From NCBI GenBank assembly GCA_013288145.1, contig JABDCJ010000002.1:1-5023 (forward strand): 5,023 nt of DNA. Reading direction: 5' to 3'. How positions within the stretch are numbered: position 1 is the first letter of the stretch; every line of letters begins with the position of its first letter. The position numbers were made by a program, and so were the translations under genes. This DNA comes from Nitrososphaerota archaeon (GTDB lineage Archaea; Thermoproteota; Nitrososphaeria; Nitrososphaerales; CADDZS01). Positions 1 through 4,980 of the stretch are shown piece after piece. Below the pieces are notes generated by a model. It had not been told where the DNA came from, did not search any database, and worked only from the letters and a program-made list of their open reading frames with translations.

Positions 1-300
1 CTAACACAACAACTGGATCAGGTTGTTGCAATGTACCAAGCGCTGGGTTGGGGAAGAGCGAAGACGATGAGTTTTGTACTCTCGCCTCTAACTCTCGCAA
101 TTCGCATGTGGGAAAGCGCAGAGTGCATGGGACAAAAGTCCGACAAACCCACCGGCCATTTCATTAGGGGACACATGGTTGGAGTCGTAGAAGGGATGTT
201 CGATGTAGAGTGCAAGTGCATTGAAACAAGCTGCCTAGCAAGAGGAAATCCGTACTGCGAGTTTATCCTAGAAGAAAAGAAACGCGGCGTTTCAAAGTAA
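1..300 (+). CDS. V4R domain protein, C-terminal part (5' end outside window)
   Basis: The reading frame is open from the first base and ends with TAA at 298-300, giving 99 visible residues with no need for an internal start. The visible part fits the end of a V4R (4-vinyl reductase) domain: an LGWGRAK segment (residues 15-21), an IRMWESAEC segment, then HFIRGHMVGVVEGMF, and a Cys-rich tail with CKCIETSCLARGNPYCEF. The ending 'E..C...G.pyCeF' is the hallmark of this family, in which the cysteines can bind metal or shape the pocket. V4R domains bind small hydrophobic ligands and are found alone or attached to regulatory domains in archaea and bacteria. The upstream domain is not visible, so the role (regulator, sensor or stand-alone binder) cannot be decided. 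The ATG at 31 is internal to the domain and unlikely to be the start. No partner gene follows closely. Confidence 0.8.
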   Translation, partial: LTQQLDQVVAMYQALGWGRAKTMSFVLSPLTLAIRMWESAECMGQKSDKPTGHFIRGHMVGVVEGMFDVECKCIETSCLARGNPYCEFILEEKKRGVSK

Positions 301-387
301 AACTTACCGGTTGCAGGTAAAGTCTCAGCCTCAAATTCTCGACTAGGGTTTCCCTATTTTTGCTAGAATGTGCAAGATTTTTCTACT

Positions 388-415
388 GCCTTGATTGAGA
401 AAAATCAAGGCTTTT
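388..415 (+). terminator. Hairpin plus T-run between V4R gene and membrane-protein gene
   Basis: A perfect 9-bp stem (GCCTTGATT at 388-396 with AATCAAGGC at 403-411) encloses a 6-nt loop and is followed at once by TTTT (412-415). This is the form of an intrinsic terminator and would end the V4R transcript 88 nt after its stop codon. It also lies only two bases before the ATG at 418. Its 3' arm contains AAGG, the only Shine-Dalgarno-like string near that start, so a translation-control role is possible. The structure is clear; the function is inferred. Confidence 0.6.
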
Positions 416-417
416 AT

Positions 418-744
418 ATGATCACTGAAATTATTGACGCGATATTATTTGCCATTCTCGGTCTGGCAATAATTACATGGGTGGCGATCTTGATTCCAGA
501 ATTAAACAAGTTTTTGCAAGGGCACAAACGGATCGCGGCGATAATTGCTTTTGTCTTCAACGCTGCACCTGTTCAGCAGGACCTGCCCCGTATGTCCCCG
601 CCCGTTCGGATAATTACTGAGCGATTAATACCAATCATCCTCTGGCTCTTGATCATTGTGCCGATGATTGTTTTCCCGATAATACTGATCATTTTTCCGC
701 TCCTCCATATTCCCTGGAGTTACCTGCTTCCTCCGACGCCCTAA
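418..744 (+). CDS. Small hypothetical membrane protein, two hydrophobic helices
   Basis: A 108-residue protein ending with TAA at 742-744. I do not recognise a family. Residues about 5-27 form one hydrophobic segment. A short basic stretch follows (KFLQGHKR, about 31-38), then a moderately hydrophobic, possibly amphipathic helix (39-50), a Pro-rich polar linker (51-64) and a long second hydrophobic segment (69-98) rich in Ile, Leu and Pro. The tail is PPTP. This suggests an integral membrane protein with two spans and a cytoplasmic or membrane-lying loop. I chose the ATG at 418 because the alternative GTG at 370 would add 16 polar residues encoded across the 388-411 hairpin. AAGG at 407-410 is a weak ribosome-binding candidate but is buried in that hairpin. 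No clear TATA box is seen; the T-rich stretch at 353-362 is the nearest candidate. The next gene is convergent. Confidence 0.6.
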   Translation: MITEIIDAILFAILGLAIITWVAILIPELNKFLQGHKRIAAIIAFVFNAAPVQQDLPRMSPPVRIITERLIPIILWLLIIVPMIVFPIILIIFPLLHIPWSYLLPPTP

Positions 745-901
745 CTGATCTGCTTGCAGTATGGCGGCTGGAACCGCCGTGAGAAAGATTCTATCCAGAT
801 TCTCGGATGCGAATTGTCATTCGTGAGACACCATGATCTGGTGGGAATAATGTAACAATCAGATCTCCGGTCTCGAGGGAGAAAAGATGTACTTTTGACG
901 A
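745..901. other. Convergent intergenic region with short hairpins
   Basis: This gap lies between two converging genes and holds no supported ORF. Three short stems are visible. GGCGG/CCGCC at 763-778 extends to 761-780 with a T-G pair, CGAAT/ATTCG lies near 811-824, and CACCA/TGGTG lies at 829-843. None is followed by a long T-run. They could act as bidirectional 3'-end structures for the two flanking genes. No tRNA-like or box C/D-like signature was found. Confidence 0.35.
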
Positions 902-1357
902 TTACATTAATCCAATTTGTTTCATGAGTCCAACTTGATCGTAGAATAGCCTCTCCTCTGAAATTTCTCCTTTGTCATCCCAAGTTGCTACTGTGCAGAA
1001 CTCAACATGGAAACTCTTGCCCGTGGGCGGGATGACTTTTCCATCCCCCATCTTCATGGGACCTTTCATCGTTCCAGTAAAATCTGCTACAGAACAGGTA
1101 TGGTTGCCCTGCCAGAAGAAGATCTTGTAAGGCCGATTTGTCAGACGGTTATCAGGAAAAGTTTTGAAGAATTCAACGGATTCCAAGTCATGGTTGTGTC
1201 GCCCTTTTGTGGGCAGAGGCTGACCTGGCCAGTATACGAGTACATTTTCGGTGTGACGTTTTCTGAAAGTATCCCAAAGCGTGCTTCCGGGTCCGGCATT
1301 CCATGCATCATCCAATGTCTGCATCAACTCCGCTGGATTCATTGTCGATTGGCTCAT
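902..1357 (-). CDS. SnoaL-like (NTF2-fold) protein, possible ester cyclase family
   Basis: A protein of 151 residues, the usual length for a single SnoaL-like domain of the NTF2 fold. An N-terminal helix (about 7-37, LMQTLDDAWN...) is followed by YWPGQPLPTKGR, an FPDN motif (67-70), and IPPTGKSFHVEF (109-120). The end (E131 ISEERLFYD..GLMKQIGL) matches the family's closing 'G.i.e.r.y.D...l..QlG' pattern. D140 sits where SnoaL-type cyclases carry a catalytic Asp. Members act on small organic substrates by acid-base chemistry or are ligand-binding proteins of unknown role; the substrate cannot be inferred here. It is a single-gene unit. Two starts are possible: ATG at 1357, the one nearest the predicted transcription start, or ATG at 1342. 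The second is the one preserved in the decayed duplicate, where the first reads ATT. No Shine-Dalgarno site precedes either. Confidence 0.75.
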   Translation of the reverse strand: MSQSTMNPAELMQTLDDAWNAGPGSTLWDTFRKRHTENVLVYWPGQPLPTKGRHNHDLESVEFFKTFPDNRLTNRPYKIFFWQGNHTCSVADFTGTMKGPMKMGDGKVIPPTGKSFHVEFCTVATWDDKGEISEERLFYDQVGLMKQIGLM

Positions 1358-1389
1358 AGAAGATCAGGCCATGGAAGACGGATGAGTTA

Positions 1390-1400
1390 CCTTATACTTA
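1390..1400 (-). promoter_or_regulatory. TATA box of the SnoaL-like gene
   Basis: On the minus strand TAAGTATAAGG is a good archaeal TATA-like element. It lies about 33-43 nt upstream of the ATG at 1357, which predicts transcription starting near 1368-1371 and a short 5' leader of roughly a dozen bases. The flanking 14 bases (1381-1394) are conserved in the decayed duplicate at 1607-1620, which supports a former functional role. Confidence 0.5.
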
Positions 1401-1439
1401 TCGAAAGATTAGAGCCCCTTAGTCAAACTATACCGGATT

Positions 1440-1463
1440 ATAGAAGATTGTAATTTCTTCTAT
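1440..1463. repeat. Inverted repeat at the edge of the decayed duplicate
   Basis: An 8-bp perfect stem (ATAGAAGA at 1440-1447, TCTTCTAT at 1456-1463) encloses an 8-nt loop. It sits in the gap between the intact SnoaL-like upstream region and the truncated copy, three bases from where homology in the copy stops. It may be a remnant of the rearrangement or a transcription terminator for one of the flanking units. Confidence 0.4.
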
Positions 1464-1465
1464 TC

Positions 1466-1568
1466 TAGTACATTTTCGATGTGACTTGATCTGAAAGTTT
1501 CCCAATACTTACTTTCTCCTGTCAGACATTCCATGGGTACAAAGTCTGCTAAGATCCGGTTGATTCAT
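1466..1568 (-). pseudogene. Truncated, frameshifted copy of SnoaL-like gene 5' end
   Basis: This stretch is a diverged direct repeat of the first ~104 coding bases of the SnoaL-like gene. Bases 1467-1505 match 1239-1277 with 5 differences in 39 by my count. The segments around CATGGAATG and the start codon (ATG at 1566-1568 against 1340-1342) also match. The copy carries a net 2-nt deletion, since the offset changes from 228 to 226. In the frame of the parent's Trp-Asn pair it has TGA where the parent has Gly, and reading from its own ATG it stops after 19 codons. The rest of the gene is absent. Homology continues upstream to about 1640, including the promoter region. It is therefore a dead remnant of a tandem duplicate, not an expressed gene. 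Confidence 0.75.
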
Positions 1569-1640
1569 AGTAGATAATCCAATACAAGATCAAGCAACGA
1601 ACCCGAGATGAGTTACCTTACATTTGTCGAATGGTTGCAG
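1569..1640 (-). repeat. Duplicated upstream/promoter region of the SnoaL-like pseudogene
   Basis: This continues the duplication beyond the pseudogene start. A 14-base string (GATGAGTTACCTTA, + strand) at 1607-1620 is identical to 1381-1394 and lies at exactly the same distance (39 nt) from the respective ATGs at 1568 and 1342. The following bases (TCGAA...ACCCC...AAAC) match loosely. The TATA element of the parent (TAAGTATAAGG) is degraded here to an ATGTAAGG-type string, in line with loss of function. Confidence 0.65.
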
Positions 1641-1809
1641 ACCCCAATAAACATTAGAGGATCATGTTCACGATTCCAATAATTTCGAAAGATTAGGGCA
1701 CATGATTGATAGAAAATACAATCAGAATTCCATTCTAATCAACAGTTTCAGGTATCGACATTTTCACACTCGTACTAACTGCGGAGTCTTTCAGCTACAT
1801 AGAATATGG

Positions 1810-1845
1810 TAGACTCTATATAGTCCACATTAGACTCCATATAGT
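1810..1845. promoter_or_regulatory. Pair of operator-like repeats upstream of surface-protein gene
   Basis: TAGACTCTATATAGT (1810-1824) and TAGACTCCATATAGT (1831-1845) differ by one base and are spaced 21 bp start to start, i.e. two helical turns on the same face of the helix. The first is close to a palindrome: GACTCTATATAGTC pairs with itself except at one position. They lie immediately upstream of the presumed TATA element (A/T-rich string at about 1848-1857) of the gene starting at 1882. This layout suits a dimeric regulator binding in tandem, more likely as activator than repressor because the sites are upstream of the TATA region. The repeats are seen directly; the regulator is unknown. 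Confidence 0.45.
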
Positions 1846-1847
1846 AG

Positions 1848-1857
1848 GAATAAATTA
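1848..1857 (+). promoter_or_regulatory. Probable TATA element of surface-protein gene
   Basis: GAATAAATTA is an A/T-rich, TATA-like string 25-34 bases before the ATG at 1882. That spacing would start transcription at or within a few bases of the start codon, i.e. a leaderless mRNA, which agrees with the lack of a Shine-Dalgarno sequence there. The assignment rests on position and composition only. Confidence 0.4.
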
Positions 1858-1881
1858 ACTCGTAATATTGTAATCATTTCT

Positions 1882-3318
1882 ATGAATGTTCACCTAACTA
1901 GGTCCAGATCACGTAAATCTTTGGCTGTCGTCATGCTGCTGTTCAGCGTCTCTTTTGTTATCCTCGTTATTCCGGCTCAATTATTTCGCTCATCAAGTGA
2001 TAGCTTGATCGGTCCAACTACTTTGCCCAGTACTACTTTGGTTTCAGCTCCCCCCGCGTTCACAAAAGGACCGGACGACGTAACCCTAGTTGTCGCTCCC
2101 GGGCTCGACGGAGGGAAACCGACGATCTGGACCAACTTTCAGAACGGGATCAATGCAGACGGAACGCCAGGCCCTTGTTCCGCTTCTCCGACCTGTTCGA
2201 TTACCAACGGCACTTCAATAGGTGCGACGCAGACTTCGATAGCAGGTTTCGACCTAGCCACCGGTAAACTCGTAAAAATAATCAACGTTACCGGCAAGTC
2301 TGACGGCTTGAGGTTCAATCCGAGTACCGGAGGACTCGTAAGCACAATGAACGAGGACTCTCATTCTTCCCTAAATCTGATCAATCCGTCATCGGGGATG
2401 GTGACGAATTACACCTACAGTCCGGACCCAGCTGTTTCTGGCAATGGCGGAACGGACAGCATCACCTTCCTCAATGGTACCATGTACCTTACACATTCAA
2501 ACCCCAACGACACTAGACAGGCGGCGGAATTTCAGGTCACTCTAGACAATTCTTCTCATGTGGCGATGCTTACACCGGTTTTCTACGATAATGCCACAGC
2601 GACGGATGCCACTACCGGTGCAACGGTGCAACTTGCGTTGACCGATCCTGACACCAACTTTGTAATGCCCGCAAGCTCTCCCAGATTCGCCGGTGCCTTG
2701 GTCACGCTCAGTCAGGCTGATGGAAAGGTACTTTTCAGTAACGCTTCTTCTTCCAAGCCCTATGTACTGAATGTGACTGACAACAAAGCTGGCAACGTTC
2801 CACCTGTGGACGGTTTCGCTGTCGCGACCTCAAATCAAGGGACTCTATACGTAGTCGACTCGTCGGTCGGATCAATCGTGGCGCTTAACACGGCCGGGTG
2901 GCCGGCGGGAACCGTTTTCATCGGTGAAGCCAGCGACACGAAAAACCCCCTGGTTGGCGTTCTGGATCTTTCCACTGGAAAAATCACTCCGTTCACCAAC
3001 TCGTTTGTGAATCCAAAGGAGATGCTATTCGTTGCTTCCGCTCAAAATAATACTCAAACAAGCACTTCTTCGACATCTTCCGTAAGTACTGTATCATCCT
3101 CATCATCTTTGTCGACATCCTCCAGCTTGGCAACATCATCCAGCTCTTCCGCAACGAGTTCTACATCCTCATCTCCATCCTCTTCTTCGTCGTCCTCATC
3201 TTCTTCGTCGTCAACATCGATCACCTCGCCCATCTACATCGTCGTCGCTGTTGTCGTAATCATGATAGTTGCAGCCGTGACCGCTATCATGAGAAGGGGC
3301 AAGCAGACAGGAACTTAG
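1882..3318 (+). CDS. Secreted, membrane-anchored surface protein with Ser/Thr-rich stalk
   Basis: A 478-residue protein. The N-terminus is basic (RSRSRK, 7-12) followed by a hydrophobic core (13-32), i.e. a signal peptide or signal anchor. Residues ~60-388 form an extracellular domain of repeated short beta-like units with phrases such as FDLATGKLVKIINV, LNLINPSSGMV, LYVVDSSVGSIVAL and VLDLSTGKITPF. This suggests a beta-propeller of the NHL/SMP-30/YVTN-like kind, but I cannot name the family. Ten N-X-S/T sequons (N109, N135, N176, N198, N209, N223, N237, N287, N297, N389) suggest N-glycosylation. The only cysteines, C99 and C105, could form a small disulfide loop. Residues ~391-448 are almost all Ser/Thr, with one run of 12 serines, and form a probable O-glycosylated stalk. 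A C-terminal helix (~450-469) and the basic RRGKQTGT tail anchor it in the membrane. ATG at 1882 follows the TATA-like element at leaderless spacing. Role unknown: adhesion, binding or an envelope component. Confidence 0.75.
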   Translation: MNVHLTRSRSRKSLAVVMLLFSVSFVILVIPAQLFRSSSDSLIGPTTLPSTTLVSAPPAFTKGPDDVTLVVAPGLDGGKPTIWTNFQNGINADGTPGPCSASPTCSITNGTSIGATQTSIAGFDLATGKLVKIINVTGKSDGLRFNPSTGGLVSTMNEDSHSSLNLINPSSGMVTNYTYSPDPAVSGNGGTDSITFLNGTMYLTHSNPNDTRQAAEFQVTLDNSSHVAMLTPVFYDNATATDATTGATVQLALTDPDTNFVMPASSPRFAGALVTLSQADGKVLFSNASSSKPYVLNVTDNKAGNVPPVDGFAVATSNQGTLYVVDSSVGSIVALNTAGWPAGTVFIGEASDTKNPLVGVLDLSTGKITPFTNSFVNPKEMLFVASAQNNTQTSTSSTSSVSTVSSSSSLSTSSSLATSSSSSATSSTSSSPSSSSSSSSSSSSTSITSPIYIVVAVVVIMIVAAVTAIMRRGKQTGT

Positions 3319-3341
3319 AATCCAATAGCTCTTAAGGTCCT

Positions 3342-3386
3342 GCCTAAATTGAATCGCCAATCAATTTAGGCGCTGCGAATTTTTTT
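3342..3386 (+). terminator. Terminator of surface-protein gene
   Basis: A perfect 11-bp stem (GCCTAAATTGA at 3342-3352 with TCAATTTAGGC at 3361-3371) and an 8-nt loop begin 24 nt after the stop codon. A run of seven T (3380-3386) follows eight bases after the stem. T-runs are the main termination signal in archaea; the hairpin may add RNA stability or mark the 3' end. Confidence 0.65.
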
Positions 3387-3547
3387 GGACTGGTTCAGAC
3401 CCAAGTACTCGCTCATCCAGCGAAATAAAGAACAGGATTCATTATTGAGACGCTTGTCGATGCACTAGTAGATAGCGTTGTCAAAAAATTGTCAACGGAG
3501 ACCTACACCAATTGATCAGAATTTACCCGAGATCATGCATGAAAATG
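3387..3547. other. Intergenic region without a visible gene
   Basis: No coding frame or RNA gene can be supported here. The only features are a direct repeat of TTGTCAA around 3479-3497, separated by four A, and a small ATGCAT palindrome near 3536-3541. The AAAA at 3542-3545 reads as TTTT on the minus strand just after the tRNA 3' end and is its likely termination site. Confidence 0.4.
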
Positions 3548-3657
3548 CGGGCCCGGAGGGATTTGAACCCTCGATCTCTGCCTTAGAGGGGATGCGTGTT
3601 ACTTTAGCCGAAAGCTAACTGAAACTCAACGCCTTATCCATACTAGGCCACGGGCCC
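3548..3657 (-). tRNA. tRNA-Arg (anticodon UCU), interrupted by a 35-nt intron at 29/30
   Basis: Read on the minus strand, acceptor arms GGGCCCG (3657-3651) and CGGGCCC (3555-3549) pair over 7 bp, with discriminator G at 3548 and no encoded CCA. The D-arm stem is GCCT/AGGC. The T-arm is GAGGG, loop TTCAAAT, CCCTC. Without splicing no anticodon arm forms. Removing 3592-3626 joins TTG to CCCC and gives stem TTGCC/GGCAG (one T-G pair), loop CCTCTAA and anticodon TCT at 3585-3587. The mature tRNA is 75 nt, decodes AGA (and AGG by wobble), and has the D-loop GGATA with A20 typical of tRNA-Arg. Position 33 is C instead of the near-universal U. A TATA-like element lies upstream and TTTT just downstream (3545-3542). 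It is transcribed in the same direction as the reductase gene but separated from it by a terminator. Confidence 0.88.
3592..3626 (-). other. tRNA intron with bulge-helix-bulge splice sites
   Basis: The 35-nt intron starts after nucleotide 29. A 4-bp helix forms between exon GCGT (3632-3629) and intron ACGC (3597-3594). It is followed on the 5' strand by the bulge TG^A and on the 3' strand by AT^C. Both cuts fall after the second base of a 3-nt bulge, as archaeal tRNA splicing endonuclease requires. An inner GTT/AAC helix and a TTAGC/GCTAA hairpin with loop TTTCG complete the fold. The outer helix is almost absent, so this is the relaxed form usual for non-canonical introns. The splice sites were first deduced from the mature anticodon stem and then found to agree with this motif. 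Confidence 0.82.
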
Positions 3658-3667
3658 AACAAAGTAT

Positions 3668-3681
3668 CCTTATTTTTCAAA
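3668..3681 (-). promoter_or_regulatory. TATA-like element upstream of tRNA-Arg
   Basis: On the minus strand the A/T-rich string TTTGAAAAATAAGG lies 11-24 bases before the mature tRNA 5' end. It is the only TATA-like candidate in the 84-base gap between the reductase stop codon and the tRNA. Its short distance implies a transcription start at or slightly inside the mature 5' end, so the assignment is tentative. Confidence 0.35.
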
Positions 3682-3716
3682 TGGATTTTCTTGGCAGATG
3701 TTTTAAGCGGTTCTCT

Positions 3717-3738
3717 AAAATCTGGATAGAATTCCAGA
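3717..3738 (-). terminator. Terminator of the HMG-CoA reductase gene
   Basis: On the minus strand, a few bases after the TGA stop, TCTGG (3738-3734) pairs with CCAGA (3725-3721) around an 8-nt loop and is followed directly by TTTT (3720-3717). It separates the reductase transcript from the downstream tRNA gene. Confidence 0.5.
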
Positions 3739-3741
3739 AAA

Positions 3742-4980
3742 TCAGGAGTTGTTAGACATTTGTTTGACCAGCTCTTGAGCTCTATCGAACCTGATCTTTC
3801 TTTCATCTACCATCTTTTGCGCGATGATATCGATGAGACCGCCGGTTGCTCCAGCAGAGGCTGCCACGTTACGCGCATGAAGCTTCATGTGTCCACGCTG
3901 AATTCCTTCCGACGAAAGGGCTCTCAATGCAGCAAAATTCTGCGCCAATCCAACAGATGCTATAACCTCGCCGAGTTCGACTGCACTTTTTACGCCCAGA
4001 ATCTTGACACATGCTTTCGCCACTGGATGAACAGCAGAAGCGCCTCCGATGAGACCTACTGCGACCGGCATCTCTATAGTGCCTACAAGATTCCCTTCCT
4101 GATTCAACTCATAAGTTGTGAGAGACCGATAAGCCCCACTTCTTGCGGCATAGGAATGAGCCCCAGCTTCTAAGGCACGGGTGTCCTGTCCCACGGCCAG
4201 AGCTGCTGCAATCACTCCATTCATGATTCCCTTGTTGTGCGTTGCGCAACGGTACGGATCGCTGTCTGCAAAAGCAAACGCGTCGACTATTCCCTCCGCA
4301 ATCTCTGATCCACCTAGGAGTTCTTTATCAAAAGTAGCCGTACTTCTTACCAGGCGCTTGGTCGCGAGGTTGGAAATAATCCGAAGAAAAACCCGCCCCT
4401 TTGCAATTTTCTCAATATCGGGAGCGATTGCTTCTGCCATTGTGTTTACGGCATTCGCACCCATCGCGTCCCTGCAATCTACAATCAGTTCAGAAATCAC
4501 CATCGGACCTCTCTTTGTATCAATGACCTTTACTTCCAGATCTTTTGCACCACCGCCGACGGAGACAAGCTTCGGATCCTGCTCATTGGCCTTTCGAAGC
4601 AGTTCTTCTTTATGAAGAAGAATATCCATGCGGGCGCGGTACGGAGCGATTACACGGACAGTCTGAATCTGCCCAATCATTACTGGACCGGTATTGCTAG
4701 TCTTGAAGCCACCATGCTTTCTCGCCATTTTAGCTGCATTGCTGGCAGCGGCAACGACGGACGGTTCCTCGATCGCCATTGGAACGAGGTAGTCCTTACC
4801 ATTAACTAGAAAGTTAGTTGCGATGCCTAGTGGAATGGGGATAGCTCCAATTACGTTCTCTATCATTCGATCGGCAACATCAGCAGGAAGACCTGAAAAC
4901 GAACCAATAGAGTCAGCATCTTTCGCTTCTAAGGAAGCAAATGTCTCGACAGCTTTCAATCGCTCTTGAACAGGAAGCTT
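3742..4980 (-). CDS. Class II 3-hydroxy-3-methylglutaryl-CoA reductase, N-terminus lost
   Basis: Reduces HMG-CoA to mevalonate with NAD(P)H, the committed step to the isoprenoid chains of archaeal lipids; soluble and cytoplasmic, with no membrane domain. Numbered from the TTG codon at 4959: IENVIG (33-38), EEPSVVAAAS with catalytic E65, GGG (135-137), DAMGAN (164-169), HNKG with K243, D259, and GHM with H357. The spacings K-D 16 and K-H 114 equal those of the Pseudomonas mevalonii class II enzyme. D128 aligns with that enzyme's Asp146, linked to NADH use. Total length and pattern match class II, not the class I form. Seven more family-like codons (KLPVQER) precede the TTG, so TTG is internal and the true start lies further upstream. 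From AAGCTT (4975-4980) outward the sequence is an inverted copy of 4524-4573. The frame stays open to the window edge but those residues are not reductase. The stop is TGA at 3742-3744. Confidence 0.92.
   Translation of the reverse strand, partial: KLPVQERLKAVETFASLEAKDADSIGSFSGLPADVADRMIENVIGAIPIPLGIATNFLVNGKDYLVPMAIEEPSVVAAASNAAKMARKHGGFKTSNTGPVMIGQIQTVRVIAPYRARMDILLHKEELLRKANEQDPKLVSVGGGAKDLEVKVIDTKRGPMVISELIVDCRDAMGANAVNTMAEAIAPDIEKIAKGRVFLRIISNLATKRLVRSTATFDKELLGGSEIAEGIVDAFAFADSDPYRCATHNKGIMNGVIAAALAVGQDTRALEAGAHSYAARSGAYRSLTTYELNQEGNLVGTIEMPVAVGLIGGASAVHPVAKACVKILGVKSAVELGEVIASVGLAQNFAALRALSSEGIQRGHMKLHARNVAASAGATGGLIDIIAQKMVDERKIRFDRAQELVKQMSNNS
4524..4573. repeat. Inner arm of 50-bp perfect inverted repeat
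   Basis: Coding sequence inside the reductase gene (around the conserved GGG segment). It is identical, as reverse complement, to 4974-5023. It is in frame and encodes normal family residues here, so this arm is the original. Confidence 0.9.

Noticed and set aside
370..417. GTG at 370 as start of the small membrane protein
   Set aside because: It would place the strong hairpin inside the coding region and add a polar N-terminus; ATG 418 begins directly before the first membrane helix.
1007..1453. Long open frame on the + strand opposite the SnoaL-like gene
   Set aside because: It overlaps the SnoaL-like gene antisense, runs out through the minus-strand promoter region and has no family-like pattern.
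3061..3223. Ser-coding tract as a CRISPR array or minisatellite
   Set aside because: There are no regular repeat-spacer units; it is low-complexity TCN/AGY/ACN coding sequence in frame.
3585..3626. Canonical 37/38 intron with the anticodon in the first exon (TCA or TTC)
   Set aside because: No 3' strand pairs with TTGAG to close an anticodon stem in that arrangement.
3599..3633. Alternative tRNA intron with cuts in the bulge AAG (3633-3635) next to the same GCGT/ACGC helix
   Set aside because: Removing these 35 bases would destroy the D-stem and leave mismatches in the anticodon stem; only the 29/30 position restores all arms.
3615..3806. 63-codon minus-strand frame spanning the tRNA and the reductase 3' end
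   Set aside because: It overlaps both the tRNA exon/intron and the reductase stop in another frame and has no promoter or recognisable sequence.
3760..4809. Several open frames on the + strand opposite the reductase gene
   Set aside because: They are antisense to a gene with all class II catalytic residues in order; their translations show no domain.
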